Positions 8,208 to 18,011 of a DNA stretch of 64,000 nt are shown in pieces. The position numbers and the translations under genes were made by a program. Location of the stretch: positions 121,398-185,397 of the forward strand of contig JAENZI010000006.1 in NCBI GenBank assembly GCA_016841365.1. Reading direction: 5' to 3'. The stretch is from Anaerolineaceae bacterium (GTDB lineage: Bacteria; Chloroflexota; Anaerolineae; Anaerolineales; Anaerolineaceae). Each line of letters opens with the position of its first letter. Within the stretch, counting starts at the first letter, position 1. Below the pieces are notes generated by a model. That model had not been told where the DNA came from and did not search any database. It saw nothing but the letters and a program-made list of their open reading frames with translations.

Positions 8208-10472
8208 ATGGCACGCCGAAAAACGAAAAAAACCAGATCAACCCAAAGCAAGAAAAGGACCTCAAGCACAAAATCACGAAAGCCCATGCTGGCAGGCATC
8301 CCGCCCCAACGGCGGATAGATATTTTTGCGATTGTGATGATCTTGATCGGCGTGCTGACGTTGATCAGCCTGTTCACACAAACCACCGGCAGCCTTACAG
8401 CGTGGTGGGTGCGTAACTTAAGCGTGGTGATCGGGTGGGGAGTTTACGTTTTACCCGTGGCATTGATCAGCCTGGGCGGATGGATGCTCCTCAGGAATAT
8501 CGCAGAATTTCCCAAGCTCTCCGTTGAACGGGCTGTGGGGATCGTGCTCTTCTTCATAAATCTGCTGGCCTGGTTCCACCTGATCATCAACGGACACTAT
8601 CCCCAGGCAAGCGAGGGCATTGGCGGTGGATACATTGGGGCATTCTTCAAAATTGGCCTGGTTCGCGGATTGGGCAGGCCAGGCGCAATCATTGCCCTGG
8701 TCGCCTGGTTGTTGATCAGCCTGATCCTGACCCTTGACCTTGCCATGGCGACGATCGTTAAGTGGTTAGGGGAACTCGCCACCCAACTCTATCAATTATT
8801 AGAAAATGAACTCAAGAAATTTCAGGCAAACATCCGCAAAAAGAGGGCAGAAAAAACACAGGTTTCCGAACCCAAATCTCATCCCCAATCCGAATCTGCA
8901 GCCAGTCCGCAGCCTACAAAGGCAGAGGCTAAGCCCGATCAAGTCACTGGGGATACCGAGTTAGACCCCAACAGCCTGTACTATAACCAGATGCCACAGC
9001 AACCCGTTTGGGTCTTGCCAGACATATCAGAAATACTTGAACCCAGCATTGAGCTGCCGGATGATGGCGAAAATGACCGCCAGCGTGCACGGGTGATCGA
9101 GGAAACACTACGATCCTTTGGTGCCCCTGCAAAAGTCGTGGATATCCGGCGCGGCCCGACGATCACTTTGTTTGGTGTTGAACCGGCGTTTGTCGAATCA
9201 AGAAGCGGGAAGACCCGGGTGCGTGTTTCAAAGATCACCTCCCTGGCAGATGACCTGGCCTTAGCCCTGGCAGCCTCACGGATCCGCATCCAGGCGCCGG
9301 TGCCCGGTAAAGGATATATCGGCATCGAAGTGCCAAACCAACAGGTGGCTTTGGTCTCACTTCATGATGTGATCTCCAGCCCGGCCTACGCGAATCTCAA
9401 TTCACCCCTCAAAATGGCCTTGGGAAAGGATGTCGCAGGGAAAGCTGTTGCAGCTGACCTGACGGCAATGCCCCACCTGCTGATCGCCGGGACGACCGGT
9501 GCAGGTAAATCTGTCTGCATCAATGATATTTTGTGCTGCTTTTTACTCAACATGACGCCTGACGAATTGCGTTTAGTGCTGGTAGACCCAAAACGGGTGG
9601 AACTGACGGGCTATAACGGCATCCCTCACCTGCTCTCACCGGTGATCGTGGATGCTGAGCACGTCGTCGGCGCACTTCAGTGGATGCTGCGGGAGATGGA
9701 AAACCGCTACCGCAAATTCTCGGAATCAGGAACGCGCAATATCGCGGACTACAATGCCCTATGCGAGCGTAGCCAGCAAAAGAAACTGCCTTACTTGCTG
9801 GTGGTGATCGACGAGCTGGCAGATTTGATGCTCTTAGCACCAGATGAAACTGAACGTGCCATCACTCGCCTGGCGCAGTTAGCCCGCGCCACCGGGATCC
9901 ATCTGATCATAGCTACCCAGCGACCATCCACCGATATTCTGACGGGGTTGATCAAAGCCAACTTCCCGGCACGGATTGCCTTTGCGGTGGCGTCCTCGGT
10001 AGACAGCCGGGTGATCCTTGACCAACCCGGTGCAGAAAGGCTGCTGGGACGCGGCGATATGCTCTTCCAGGCGCCAGATGCCCCGGCACCCGTCCGCATC
10101 CAAACCGCTTACATCTCAGACCAGGAAATCAACCGGTTGGCAAGTTATTGGCGCAGCTTTACCGTCACGCCAGGCGCGCCAGATCGCCCCGATCAATCAG
10201 CCGCTTTCCAAACATCGCGCGGCGTTCCCCTCAAACAAGCCCCATTGTGGGAAGAGATGGAAGAGGAAAAGGATCGTGACCCGAAATTTGACGAGGCTCT
10301 GTCAGTCATCCGAGAAGAAGGCCAGGCGTCGATTTCGATGCTGCAACGCAAAATGCGCATTGGTTACACAAGGGCAGCCCGGATCATCGAAAATATGGAG
10401 GAACGGGGCATTATCAGTGAACCAGACCCCAAAACACAAATTCGAGAAATCCTTAAAAATGAAGACGTTTAA
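8208..10472 (+). CDS. ftsK: DNA translocase FtsK/SpoIIIE
   Basis: A 754-residue protein with a basic N-terminus, four membrane segments in the first ~190 residues, a charged linker of about 100 residues, and the alpha/beta/gamma motor. The motor has Walker A AGTTGAGKS and Walker B LLVVIDELADLM, and the winged-helix gamma domain (about 690-745, ARIIENMEERGI) that reads KOPS-type DNA polarity sequences. It anchors at the division septum and pumps chromosomal DNA. The start is set at the ATG with AGGAG six bases upstream; the reading frame extends further but without support. The linker is much shorter than in E. coli FtsK and closer to SpoIIIE. Confidence 0.96.
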   Translation: MARRKTKKTRSTQSKKRTSSTKSRKPMLAGIPPQRRIDIFAIVMILIGVLTLISLFTQTTGSLTAWWVRNLSVVIGWGVYVLPVALISLGGWMLLRNIAEFPKLSVERAVGIVLFFINLLAWFHLIINGHYPQASEGIGGGYIGAFFKIGLVRGLGRPGAIIALVAWLLISLILTLDLAMATIVKWLGELATQLYQLLENELKKFQANIRKKRAEKTQVSEPKSHPQSESAASPQPTKAEAKPDQVTGDTELDPNSLYYNQMPQQPVWVLPDISEILEPSIELPDDGENDRQRARVIEETLRSFGAPAKVVDIRRGPTITLFGVEPAFVESRSGKTRVRVSKITSLADDLALALAASRIRIQAPVPGKGYIGIEVPNQQVALVSLHDVISSPAYANLNSPLKMALGKDVAGKAVAADLTAMPHLLIAGTTGAGKSVCINDILCCFLLNMTPDELRLVLVDPKRVELTGYNGIPHLLSPVIVDAEHVVGALQWMLREMENRYRKFSESGTRNIADYNALCERSQQKKLPYLLVVIDELADLMLLAPDETERAITRLAQLARATGIHLIIATQRPSTDILTGLIKANFPARIAFAVASSVDSRVILDQPGAERLLGRGDMLFQAPDAPAPVRIQTAYISDQEINRLASYWRSFTVTPGAPDRPDQSAAFQTSRGVPLKQAPLWEEMEEEKDRDPKFDEALSVIREEGQASISMLQRKMRIGYTRAARIIENMEERGIISEPDPKTQIREILKNEDV

Positions 10473-10579
10473 TGGGCTGATGGAACCCTCCAGATTCAAA
10501 TTGACAATTGCCCCTAAACCGGTACAATAGAATAAGCTGATTATCATCCTGAAGGATGAAAACCATTTAAGTTTGAGGG

Positions 10580-10608
10580 TTGCCAAGCAGAAACTTAACC
10601 CTTATAAT
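10580..10608 (+). promoter_or_regulatory. Promoter for S1-domain protein
   Basis: TTGCCA (5 of 6 matches) and perfect TATAAT with a 17-base spacer, 35 bases before the start codon. Confidence 0.65.
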
Positions 10609-10642
10609 CAGTGAGAAATTCAACTCTGGAGTTATATATTTT

Positions 10643-12202
10643 ATGGACCAAAAAGAAGTAGTGAAGTCGATGGGGGAAGAAGCAAACCAGGAAGAGCCAA
10701 TGAACAAGATGGAAGCCCTGTTAGCAGAGGAAGGTCTCACGATAGAATTTCCAAAACGCGGCGAAATCCGCAAGGGAACCATTGCCAGCGTCAACGAGAG
10801 TCAAATCCTCGTCAGCGTTGGCGCGAAATCAGAAGGTATCCTGGCTGGTAAAGAACTTGATTCGATTGATGATGAAACAAAAGAATCGTTCAAAGTCGGA
10901 GATGAGATCACAGTGTATGTCGTTACGCCTGAAGATTCAAACGGCAACCTGGTGCTCTCCTATACCCGAGCCATGGAAGAAGAAAATTGGCAAACGGCCG
11001 AAGAACTGCTGGAATCTGAAGATTCCTTCAATTCGAAGATCGAAGGTTACAACAAAGGCGGCTTGCTGGTTCCATTGGGAACCATCCGCGGCTTTGTGCC
11101 TGCCTCTCAAATCGGCCTTGGCCGACGGCTGACCATCACCGGTAATTCGCCTGAAGAGCGATATGCTGAGATGGTTGGTGAGGAAATTGAGGTCTGCGTG
11201 ATCGAAGTTGATCGTGATCGCCGCCGCTTGATCCTTTCAGAACGTGCTGCCAGCAGCGAAACACGCGATTCCATCAAGGAACGAGTGATCGATGAGCTGG
11301 AAGAGGGTGAAATCCGCACCGGTCGTGTGACCAGCCTGGCAGATTTCGGCGCATTCGTCAATATCAATGGCGCTGACGGTCTCGTCCACCTCTCAGAACT
11401 GTCCTGGGATCATGTCAATCATCCCAGTGAAGTGCTGGAAGTTGGACAGGAGATCAAGGTCAAGGTTATTAGTGTTGATATCGACCGTAAACGAATTGGC
11501 CTTTCCATCCGCCGTCTGAAGGATGACCCATGGGATGAGCAGATCGAAAGCCTGACAGAAGGCCAGCTCGTTGAAGGCAAGATCACACGTCTGACCAATT
11601 TCGGCGCTTTTGCCCGCTTGCTTCTGGATGACGTTGAAGGTGATCTTGAGGGTTTGATCCACATCTCCGAGATCAGCGAACGACGCATTGAACACCCCAA
11701 AGAGATCCTCCACGAAGAGGATGTCGTCACACTGCGCGTCATCAAAATCGAAGAAGACACGCATCGTATCGGTTTGAGCATGCGCAGAGTGGATTCACCT
11801 GCGTACACCGATCTTGACTGGAAGACCCTGACGGACGAGTTTGACGTCGAAGAACTCTCTGAAGAACTTGCTGAAGAGGTTTCAGAAGAAACAGCAGCCG
11901 AAGCTGACGCAGTTGAAACAGAAGCAGAAGATGTTAACGCTGAGGTTCAAGAAGTTGTAGAAGTAGTTGAAACTGAGGCTGAAGAGGTTTCTGAAGAAGC
12001 TGAGGCAGAGGTTGAAGAAGTTGCAGAAGAAGAAACAACTGAATCAGAACCTGAAGCTGAGGTTGAAGAGGTTGTAGAAGAAGAGACAGCCGAATCAGAA
12101 CCTGAAGCAGAAGCTGAAGAAACCGTCGAAGAAACAGCTGAACCGGAAGCGGAAGAAACAGAAGAACCTGCTGAAGAAGAAGCTGAAGAAAAAGACGAGT
12201 AA
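10643..12202 (+). CDS. rpsA: Ribosomal protein S1-like protein with acidic C-terminal tail
   Basis: A 519-residue protein with four S1 (OB-fold) repeats in roughly the first 400 residues. Repeats 3 and 4 are textbook (RTGRVTSLADFGAFVNI and EGKITRLTNFGAFARL, each ending IGLS-[IM]-RR), while repeats 1 and 2 are more divergent. It should bind mRNA at the 30S subunit. The last ~115 residues are a low-complexity Glu-rich tail with imperfect repeats of EEVSEEAEAEVEEV type. A start at 10643 fits the promoter; a later ATG at 10700, preceded by AGGAAGAG, is a real alternative that would remove 19 residues. Four-domain S1 proteins are usual in lineages outside the Proteobacteria. The 24-base palindrome after the stop may end the message. 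Confidence 0.88.
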   Translation: MDQKEVVKSMGEEANQEEPMNKMEALLAEEGLTIEFPKRGEIRKGTIASVNESQILVSVGAKSEGILAGKELDSIDDETKESFKVGDEITVYVVTPEDSNGNLVLSYTRAMEEENWQTAEELLESEDSFNSKIEGYNKGGLLVPLGTIRGFVPASQIGLGRRLTITGNSPEERYAEMVGEEIEVCVIEVDRDRRRLILSERAASSETRDSIKERVIDELEEGEIRTGRVTSLADFGAFVNINGADGLVHLSELSWDHVNHPSEVLEVGQEIKVKVISVDIDRKRIGLSIRRLKDDPWDEQIESLTEGQLVEGKITRLTNFGAFARLLLDDVEGDLEGLIHISEISERRIEHPKEILHEEDVVTLRVIKIEEDTHRIGLSMRRVDSPAYTDLDWKTLTDEFDVEELSEELAEEVSEETAAEADAVETEAEDVNAEVQEVVEVVETEAEEVSEEAEAEVEEVAEEETTESEPEAEVEEVVEEETAESEPEAEAEETVEETAEPEAEETEEPAEEEAEEKDE

Positions 12203-12216
12203 TCCCAATCAAATCA

Positions 12217-12240
12217 GGCGCACCGGTTAACCGGTGCGCC
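12217..12240. repeat. 24-base perfect palindrome after rpsA
   Basis: GGCGCACCGGTT followed by its exact reverse complement. It could act as a hairpin terminator or mRNA stabiliser for the S1 gene, but it lacks a T-run. It ends 20 bases before the dipeptidase start codon, so it may also sit in that gene's leader. Confidence 0.6.
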
Positions 12241-12260
12241 ATGCATTTAAGCAAATCCAT

Positions 12261-13355
12261 ATGATCATTGATTCTCACGAAGACCTTGCCTGGAATATCG
12301 TCAACCTTCGGCGTGACTATTCAAAATCCGCGTACGAGATTCGCAGAGCAGAACAAAATACACCCATCCCAGCCTACAACGGGAACACCCTGTTGGGGTT
12401 GCCGCAATATCAAGAAGCCCGGGTTGCGATTGTATTCAGCACCCTGTATTGCGCACCGCGCAGGCTCGACCAGGGGAAATATCCTGTCAGCCTTTACGAA
12501 ACACCCGATGAAGCCCACAAATGTTATCGCGATAATCTCGATGCCTATCTGCGATTAACAGATGAGCATCCAGATAAGTTCCGTCTGATCCTCAACCAGC
12601 CGAACCTTGATCAACATCTTGTGATTTGGCAAGATCATCTTGAAAAGCCTGCGGAAACACCGCCACCTGTTGGGTTGGTGATCCTGATGGAAGGCGCTGA
12701 AGGCGTCAGAGAACCCGCTGAAGTCGAACGGTGGTATGAATGGGGCGTTAGGATGATCGGCCCAGCCTGGGCGGGCAACCGCTATTGCGGCGGCACCCGC
12801 GAACCGGGCCCATTGACCAAAGAAGGCTATGCCCTTTTGGATCACATGGCAAGCCTGAACATGATCCTTGATATCAGCCATATGGACCACCAATCGGCAC
12901 GTCAATCCTTAGACACTTACGAAGGTCAGGTGATTGCCTCCCACGCCAACGCCGAAGCTCTGATCAAGGGTATCCCCATCAACCGCCACTTAAAGGACGA
13001 AACTATCCATCAATTGATTGAACGCGATGGTGTCATGGGCATTGTGCCTCTGAATGCCTTCCTTAACTGGGGCTGGCGGGATGAGGGCGGACGGGCTGCG
13101 ATGAGCCTTGACCCCATCATTGCGCAGATCGACCATGTGTGCCAGATAGCCGGTAACACGCACCATGTAGGTTTAGGCACTGACTTTGATGGCGGTTTTG
13201 GCGTAGAATCTGTGCCGCCAGAAATTGACACGATTGCAGACCTGCCCAAACTCGCCCCCAAATTGGCTGAAAAAGGTTACAATCAAGTAGATATCAACAG
13301 AATCTTCAGCGGCAACTGGCTCAGGATATTAAAAGGCAACCTGCCTAACTCATGA
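12261..13355 (+). CDS. Membrane dipeptidase (peptidase M19, renal dipeptidase family)
   Basis: A 364-residue TIM-barrel metallopeptidase. The binuclear zinc ligands are recognisable: H6 and D8 in SHEDLAWN, the bridging glutamate in LMEGAEGV, histidines in DISHMD and ASHANAEAL, and the GLGTDFDGG segment near the end. Family members hydrolyse dipeptides, including those with D-residues. There is no signal peptide, so despite the family name it is cytoplasmic here. The ATG at 12261 gives the normal length; no clear Shine-Dalgarno is present. The next gene overlaps its stop codon by ATGA, so the pair is translationally coupled. Confidence 0.92.
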   Translation: MIIDSHEDLAWNIVNLRRDYSKSAYEIRRAEQNTPIPAYNGNTLLGLPQYQEARVAIVFSTLYCAPRRLDQGKYPVSLYETPDEAHKCYRDNLDAYLRLTDEHPDKFRLILNQPNLDQHLVIWQDHLEKPAETPPPVGLVILMEGAEGVREPAEVERWYEWGVRMIGPAWAGNRYCGGTREPGPLTKEGYALLDHMASLNMILDISHMDHQSARQSLDTYEGQVIASHANAEALIKGIPINRHLKDETIHQLIERDGVMGIVPLNAFLNWGWRDEGGRAAMSLDPIIAQIDHVCQIAGNTHHVGLGTDFDGGFGVESVPPEIDTIADLPKLAPKLAEKGYNQVDINRIFSGNWLRILKGNLPNS

Positions 13356-13927
13356 CAGATCAAGAATCCCCCCCAATCATAGATACAGACCCTCAGGTTG
13401 ATTTTCCCCAAGCGGAGGATGAGCCTTCAGAAATCACCCAAATGCCAACCCGCAGCTCAGTGCGCTTTGGGCTTGCGTTGGCTGTGGTGGGTTACCTGAT
13501 GTTCCTGCTTGGTGCACGCCCCAGCATTTTTGGGCTTGACCGCAGCCGCGTGATTGGTTTCGTTCAGATTTCAGTTTTTCTGGTTGGACTGGCAATCATC
13601 ATCATTGGCAGCTACCTGGCGCTGAATTCTTATTGGCGTGACGCAAAAAAGACCATTGCTGCCGATATCGGTTCACGTCTGATCAGCACGGGATATGTCA
13701 TATGCGTGTTTACAAGCATGGCAGACATCTTCGGGATGGGCAGTCACCGTCTGCCGGATGTCTTCTTCGGTCCGCTGCAGGCTCGCGGCATGAGCATCGG
13801 CATGATCACAATCGCAATTGGTTTCCTGCTCATGATCCGTTACAAACACCCGGAGGAAATAGAGGATCAAACACCAAAATTCCCACAACAGCCCAACGGT
13901 GATCCTTCAGACCCAGTTCCTGAATAA
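13352..13927 (+). CDS. Hypothetical four-helix membrane protein
   Basis: A 191-residue protein with an acidic, proline-rich N-terminal tail (about 1-35), four predicted membrane segments (about 38-54, 67-92, 108-126 and 145-165) and an acidic C-terminal tail. I do not recognise the family. Its start overlaps the dipeptidase stop codon by four bases (ATGA), so the two are made together, but nothing in the sequence shows a functional link. Confidence 0.78.
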   Translation: MTDQESPPIIDTDPQVDFPQAEDEPSEITQMPTRSSVRFGLALAVVGYLMFLLGARPSIFGLDRSRVIGFVQISVFLVGLAIIIIGSYLALNSYWRDAKKTIAADIGSRLISTGYVICVFTSMADIFGMGSHRLPDVFFGPLQARGMSIGMITIAIGFLLMIRYKHPEEIEDQTPKFPQQPNGDPSDPVPE

Positions 13928-13947
13928 AAAATCTCCCAATTAGATTA

Positions 13948-15288
13948 TTAATTTTCCTCAATCACTCGCAGCATCACTTCGTTTGAATCGAACTTATATT
14001 CTTCCAGACCCAAATCAGCAGCAATCCGCGCTTCAGCATCCCACAATTTTTGTAAGCCCTCAAAATTCACAACTTTTGTCTTAGCACTTCCTATACGGGA
14101 TAAAACATCTTCCATATCCTCATCGGTGGATGACTTCAGCGTTTGTAAATATTGAAGCACTGCTTTTGCGCCGCGTTCGGCATCCTTGCGTGCTAACCCA
14201 ACCACCCCTTCGCTGGCTAATCGCGCCCAGCCAGAAACAAAAATGTCCTCACACTGTGCGCACAACTCCGGGTTGTAGACCTCATAAGAGATCCCATCCA
14301 CCGGGAAGCGCGGTTCGGGGTTGGTGACATACGTGCCATGCCCAACTGGTAAGCCGAAGCCTTCATCCACCCGTGAACCGATAGAAAAAATGACCGTATC
14401 CACAGGCACCGTCTCTATTTCCCCTGTCCCGCGCGCAGAGATCACTTCTCCATTCCGAACCAGACGGTTTCGCTCAAACACAATTGCGCGAACACGTCCG
14501 CCCGCATCACCAATCAACCGTCTCGGCGACCGTAGAAATTGCATTCCAAACTTAAGCCCCGAATCGCAGCGCTCTGCCCGGTTATGTGCTTCTTCAAGGA
14601 GTGCATAGAATTCGCCGACATCCCCTCCTGCATTTTCCACCTCACACGCTGCCTGGTTAACTGCCTGTTCAATTGCCGGCAAATCCAAGCAGTCCGCCAC
14701 CGGTGCCAGTGTTAGTTTATCAAATTTAACCTGTGTCGGCCCCCGGCGTGCAAACGCGGTCACAGTCTGGACTGTGTTTTCATATCTCAGGTAATGCACA
14801 ATATCCAGCATCACGTTGCCAACGCCAATAATTGCTACTTGAGAACCTATCTTAATCTCAGCCAGATTTCGCTCAGGCAACTGGTTATAGTGAAAAACCA
14901 CATCATTTGCCTGGTATACCCCATCCAGGTTCTCCCCCGGGATGCCCAGCCAGCTATTTTCTTGCGCACCAGTGGTCACCATAATCGCCTGAAAGCCCAT
15001 TCCGCGTAAATCATCCAGCTTTATGTCACCTGCCCGCCCAATCGAAACATTACCCTGATAAGTCACCCCAGGCATGCTCAAAATCCGCTTGAATTGGGCT
15101 TTCAAGCCCAACCGCATCTTATGTTTATCCGGGAAAATGCCGTATTCCGCCAGCCCACCGGGTTTAATATCCCGATTGAATAGCACGACCTTCATACCCT
15201 GCCTTGCCAAATATTGGGATGCATATAATCCTGCCGGGCCGGCACCGATAACGGCTACCAAATGACGTGGATGACCTGATTCAACCAT
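13948..15288 (-). CDS. FAD/NAD(P)-binding oxidoreductase, ferredoxin-NADP reductase (FprA/adrenodoxin reductase) type
   Basis: A 446-residue flavoprotein. An FAD-binding Rossmann motif (VIGAGPAGLYASQYLA) opens the protein, followed by KPGGLAEYGIFPDKH, the hallmark of the adrenodoxin-reductase/glutamate-synthase-beta group, a second dinucleotide motif (AIIGVGNVMLDIVHYL) for NAD(P)H, and a C-terminal FAD contact (IFVSGWARLASEGVVGLARKD). It most likely passes electrons between NADPH and a ferredoxin. There is no Fe-S cysteine cluster, so it is not the GltD type. GAGGTCAGTT supports ATG 15288 over an upstream GTG. It is divergent from the M16 protease pair and ends convergently with the membrane-protein gene 20 bases away. 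Confidence 0.85.
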   Translation of the reverse strand: MVESGHPRHLVAVIGAGPAGLYASQYLARQGMKVVLFNRDIKPGGLAEYGIFPDKHKMRLGLKAQFKRILSMPGVTYQGNVSIGRAGDIKLDDLRGMGFQAIMVTTGAQENSWLGIPGENLDGVYQANDVVFHYNQLPERNLAEIKIGSQVAIIGVGNVMLDIVHYLRYENTVQTVTAFARRGPTQVKFDKLTLAPVADCLDLPAIEQAVNQAACEVENAGGDVGEFYALLEEAHNRAERCDSGLKFGMQFLRSPRRLIGDAGGRVRAIVFERNRLVRNGEVISARGTGEIETVPVDTVIFSIGSRVDEGFGLPVGHGTYVTNPEPRFPVDGISYEVYNPELCAQCEDIFVSGWARLASEGVVGLARKDAERGAKAVLQYLQTLKSSTDEDMEDVLSRIGSAKTKVVNFEGLQKLWDAEARIAADLGLEEYKFDSNEVMLRVIEEN

Positions 15289-15426
15289 AACTGACCTCAC
15301 CAATAAAATCTTTTTACACGTTGATTAATTGAACCTGTTCTCGGGTACAATAATCCAACGAATTATACTGGATTTGGTGTGGATTATCCCCTCACTGAAA
15401 TAATCATTATTTACAAGAGCTACTTT

Positions 15427-16713
15427 ATGACAAAAACATCCCAATTTTATCCCCTGCCCAATGGACTGACTGTTCACCTGAAAGAAATCCACACCGCCCC
15501 TATCATCAGCACCTGGGTATGGTATCGGGTTGGGTCCCGCAACGAACAGGTCGGGAAGACAGGCATCTCACACTGGGTAGAGCATATGCAATTCAAAGGC
15601 ACCCAGGAATTCCCCGCCAGCTATCTCGACCGTGAGATATCACGCGTCGGCGGAACGTGGAATGCGATGACCTACATGGACTGGACAACCTACTACGAAA
15701 CCCTGCCAGCCCACGTTTTTGAGATCAGCTTACAATCCGAAGCGGACCGGATGACCAACAGCCTGTTTGACCCTAAGGAAGTTGAACTGGAACGGAATGT
15801 TGTCATCTCCGAACGCGAAGGCAATGAAAATGAACCGCTTTTTCTGCTGAACGAAGCGGTGCAATTAGAGGCTTTTGCAGATCATCCCTACCGCTACGAA
15901 GTGATCGGCCTAAAAGATGACCTTCACACCATCACGCGGGATGACCTTTATCAGCACTACCGAAATTATTACCGCCCCGAAAACGCCGTGTTAGCGGTTG
16001 CAGGTGATTTCGAGATATCTGCCATGAAAAAGAAAATCGAAAATTATTTTGGTACTATTCCAAACAGGCAGGTGGATGAACACACAGTCGCACAGGACCC
16101 ACCGCTGGGGGGTGAAAAAAGGGTCTCCGTATCCGGCCCCGGCGAAACCAGTTTCGTCCAAATCAGTTACCGGGCGCCTGCCGCCAGCAACCCCGACTTT
16201 TTTATTCTTACCGTGTTAGATAGCCTGCTGACCGGCCCAAGCAGTTTGAATATGTTTGGTTCCGGCGGTACTTCCAATAAAACCAGCCGGCTTTACCGCG
16301 CCCTGGTCGAGAATGAAATCGCGGTTTCGTGCCATGGCGGCTTGCAGGCAACGAAGGACCCCTTCTTATATCACACCCTTCTGACAGTACATCCAGCACA
16401 CACACCTGAAGAGGTTTTATCGGCAGTTGACCAGGAGATTAAAAAGGTGCTAGATTCCCCTGTCTCATCTGCGGAGATTGAAAGAGCCATCAAGCAAGCC
16501 AAAGCCCTGTTTGCCTACAGCAGTGAAAATATCTCAAACCAGGCATTCTGGCTGGGTTACACTGAAATGTTTGACAGCTATGACTGGTTCGAGAATTATA
16601 TCGATCATCTCTTACAGGTCACGCCAGAAAAGGTGCTTGAAATTGCCCGCAACTACTTAAATTTAGATAACCGTGTGGTGGGTTTTTACACCCCAGAAGA
16701 AAGCCAGGCTTAA
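15427..16713 (+). CDS. M16 family zinc peptidase (catalytic subunit)
   Basis: A 428-residue M16B-type protease with the inverted zinc motif HxxEH (HWVEH) followed about 75 residues later by the third ligand region (EREGNENEP). R/Y substrate-binding residues typical of the C-terminal half are present (TSRLYRALVE). The enzyme degrades short or unfolded peptides inside a clamshell made of two homologous halves; in bacteria these are often two separate proteins. The next gene, two bases downstream, supplies the second half. The start at 15427 matches family N-termini. No signal peptide is present, so it is cytoplasmic. Confidence 0.92.
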   Translation: MTKTSQFYPLPNGLTVHLKEIHTAPIISTWVWYRVGSRNEQVGKTGISHWVEHMQFKGTQEFPASYLDREISRVGGTWNAMTYMDWTTYYETLPAHVFEISLQSEADRMTNSLFDPKEVELERNVVISEREGNENEPLFLLNEAVQLEAFADHPYRYEVIGLKDDLHTITRDDLYQHYRNYYRPENAVLAVAGDFEISAMKKKIENYFGTIPNRQVDEHTVAQDPPLGGEKRVSVSGPGETSFVQISYRAPAASNPDFFILTVLDSLLTGPSSLNMFGSGGTSNKTSRLYRALVENEIAVSCHGGLQATKDPFLYHTLLTVHPAHTPEEVLSAVDQEIKKVLDSPVSSAEIERAIKQAKALFAYSSENISNQAFWLGYTEMFDSYDWFENYIDHLLQVTPEKVLEIARNYLNLDNRVVGFYTPEESQA

Positions 16714-16715
16714 CC

Positions 16716-18002
16716 ATGACAAAACCTGTCTACAACAAACATCGCAATGCCCTGCCCGGCCCGGATGACATCACCCGGGTGGTACTTGAAAATGGGATTA
16801 CGGTGTTGGCACGCACCAATTTCAACAGCCCCACCCTTTCGATCAAAGGGTATCTTCACAGCGGCAGCCTGTTTGACCCGGTTGAGAAACTCGGCATCAG
16901 TTACCTGACGGCAAACGGCCTGATGACTGGCACAGCGGCGCATGATTTCCAGGGGTTATATAACGAGGTCGAGAGCATCGGCGCCCGGTTGAATTTCTCT
17001 TCTGGCACATTGACCACGTCATTCAGCGCGCACTGCCTGAGCGAAGACCTGAGGTTGATCATGGGCTTAATCGCAGAATGCTTGCGGACTCCCTCATTCC
17101 CCGAGAAAGAGTTCAACCGGCAAAAAACGCAACTGCTGACCGGTTTGGCAATCCGGGCACAGGATACGGCCGCGATGTCGTCCATCCTGTTCGACCAGAT
17201 CATCTATGCGGATCATCCGTACCAATACCCCGAAGAGGGCTACCCGGAGACGGTACAACGAATTGAACGTATAGATCTGGTCGAGTTTTATCAACGCACC
17301 TACGGTCCGAAAAATATGGTGGTCGTCATCGTCGGCGCCGTCCAGCCGGAAGAGGCGATCCAGGCTGTTAAGAGTACTCTTGGTGACTGGCACAATCCCC
17401 AACAGGTACCTCTGCCAAATATTCCGGATGCAATGCCCATTCAAAAGACCACCAAAAAAGCGCTCAGTATCCCTGGCAAGTCTCAGGCAGACATTGTCTT
17501 AGGCAGTCTTGCACCTGAGCGGCTTTCCCCCGACTATTTTACCTTGCGGCTTGCCAATAACATTCTGGGTGAATTTGGCATGATGGGGCGGATCGGGCAC
17601 AGTGTGCGCGAAGAGGCTGGTTTAGCCTACTATGCCTATTCTTCCCTGAGCCTCAACCTTGGCCCCGGTGCATGGGAGATGATCGCAGGCGTCAACCCCA
17701 ATAATATCGACCAGGCCATTGCGTTGATGGAGGAGGAAATCAGAAAGTTCGTCACCGATCCCGTAACAGAAGAAGAACTTTCAGACAGCAAATCCTACTT
17801 CCTCGGGCGGATGCCCCTCATGCTTGAATCAAACAGCGGCGTGGCAATCTCGTTATTGAACATGGAACACTTTAATTTGGGTCTGGATTATTTCCTCAAG
17901 TATCCGCAGGAAATCCAGGCAGTCACAGCCGAAGACATCCTCATCACCAGCCGCAAATACCTCGACCCGGATCGATTGGCTGTGGCAATTGCTGGACCGT
18001 AA
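16716..18002 (+). CDS. M16 family peptidase-like protein (non-catalytic partner)
   Basis: A 428-residue homologue of the preceding protease, but the zinc motif is missing: the equivalent helix reads LTANGLMTGT instead of HxxEH. The C-terminal half keeps the substrate-binding features (GRIGHSVREEAGLAYYAYS). Such inactive partners pair with the catalytic subunit, as in mitochondrial processing peptidase and the bacterial two-subunit M16 proteases. The two-base gap to the upstream gene and equal length support a heterodimer made in equal amounts. acpS follows nine bases later. Confidence 0.9.
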   Translation: MTKPVYNKHRNALPGPDDITRVVLENGITVLARTNFNSPTLSIKGYLHSGSLFDPVEKLGISYLTANGLMTGTAAHDFQGLYNEVESIGARLNFSSGTLTTSFSAHCLSEDLRLIMGLIAECLRTPSFPEKEFNRQKTQLLTGLAIRAQDTAAMSSILFDQIIYADHPYQYPEEGYPETVQRIERIDLVEFYQRTYGPKNMVVVIVGAVQPEEAIQAVKSTLGDWHNPQQVPLPNIPDAMPIQKTTKKALSIPGKSQADIVLGSLAPERLSPDYFTLRLANNILGEFGMMGRIGHSVREEAGLAYYAYSSLSLNLGPGAWEMIAGVNPNNIDQAIALMEEEIRKFVTDPVTEEELSDSKSYFLGRMPLMLESNSGVAISLLNMEHFNLGLDYFLKYPQEIQAVTAEDILITSRKYLDPDRLAVAIAGP

Positions 18003-18011
18003 GGAATCACG

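Noticed and set aside
10580..10642. N-terminal extension of the S1 protein from an upstream TTG
   Set aside because: It overlaps the -35 element and lacks a Shine-Dalgarno site.
12217..12240. Palindrome as a standard Rho-independent terminator
   Set aside because: It has no T-run on either side; kept only as a palindrome.
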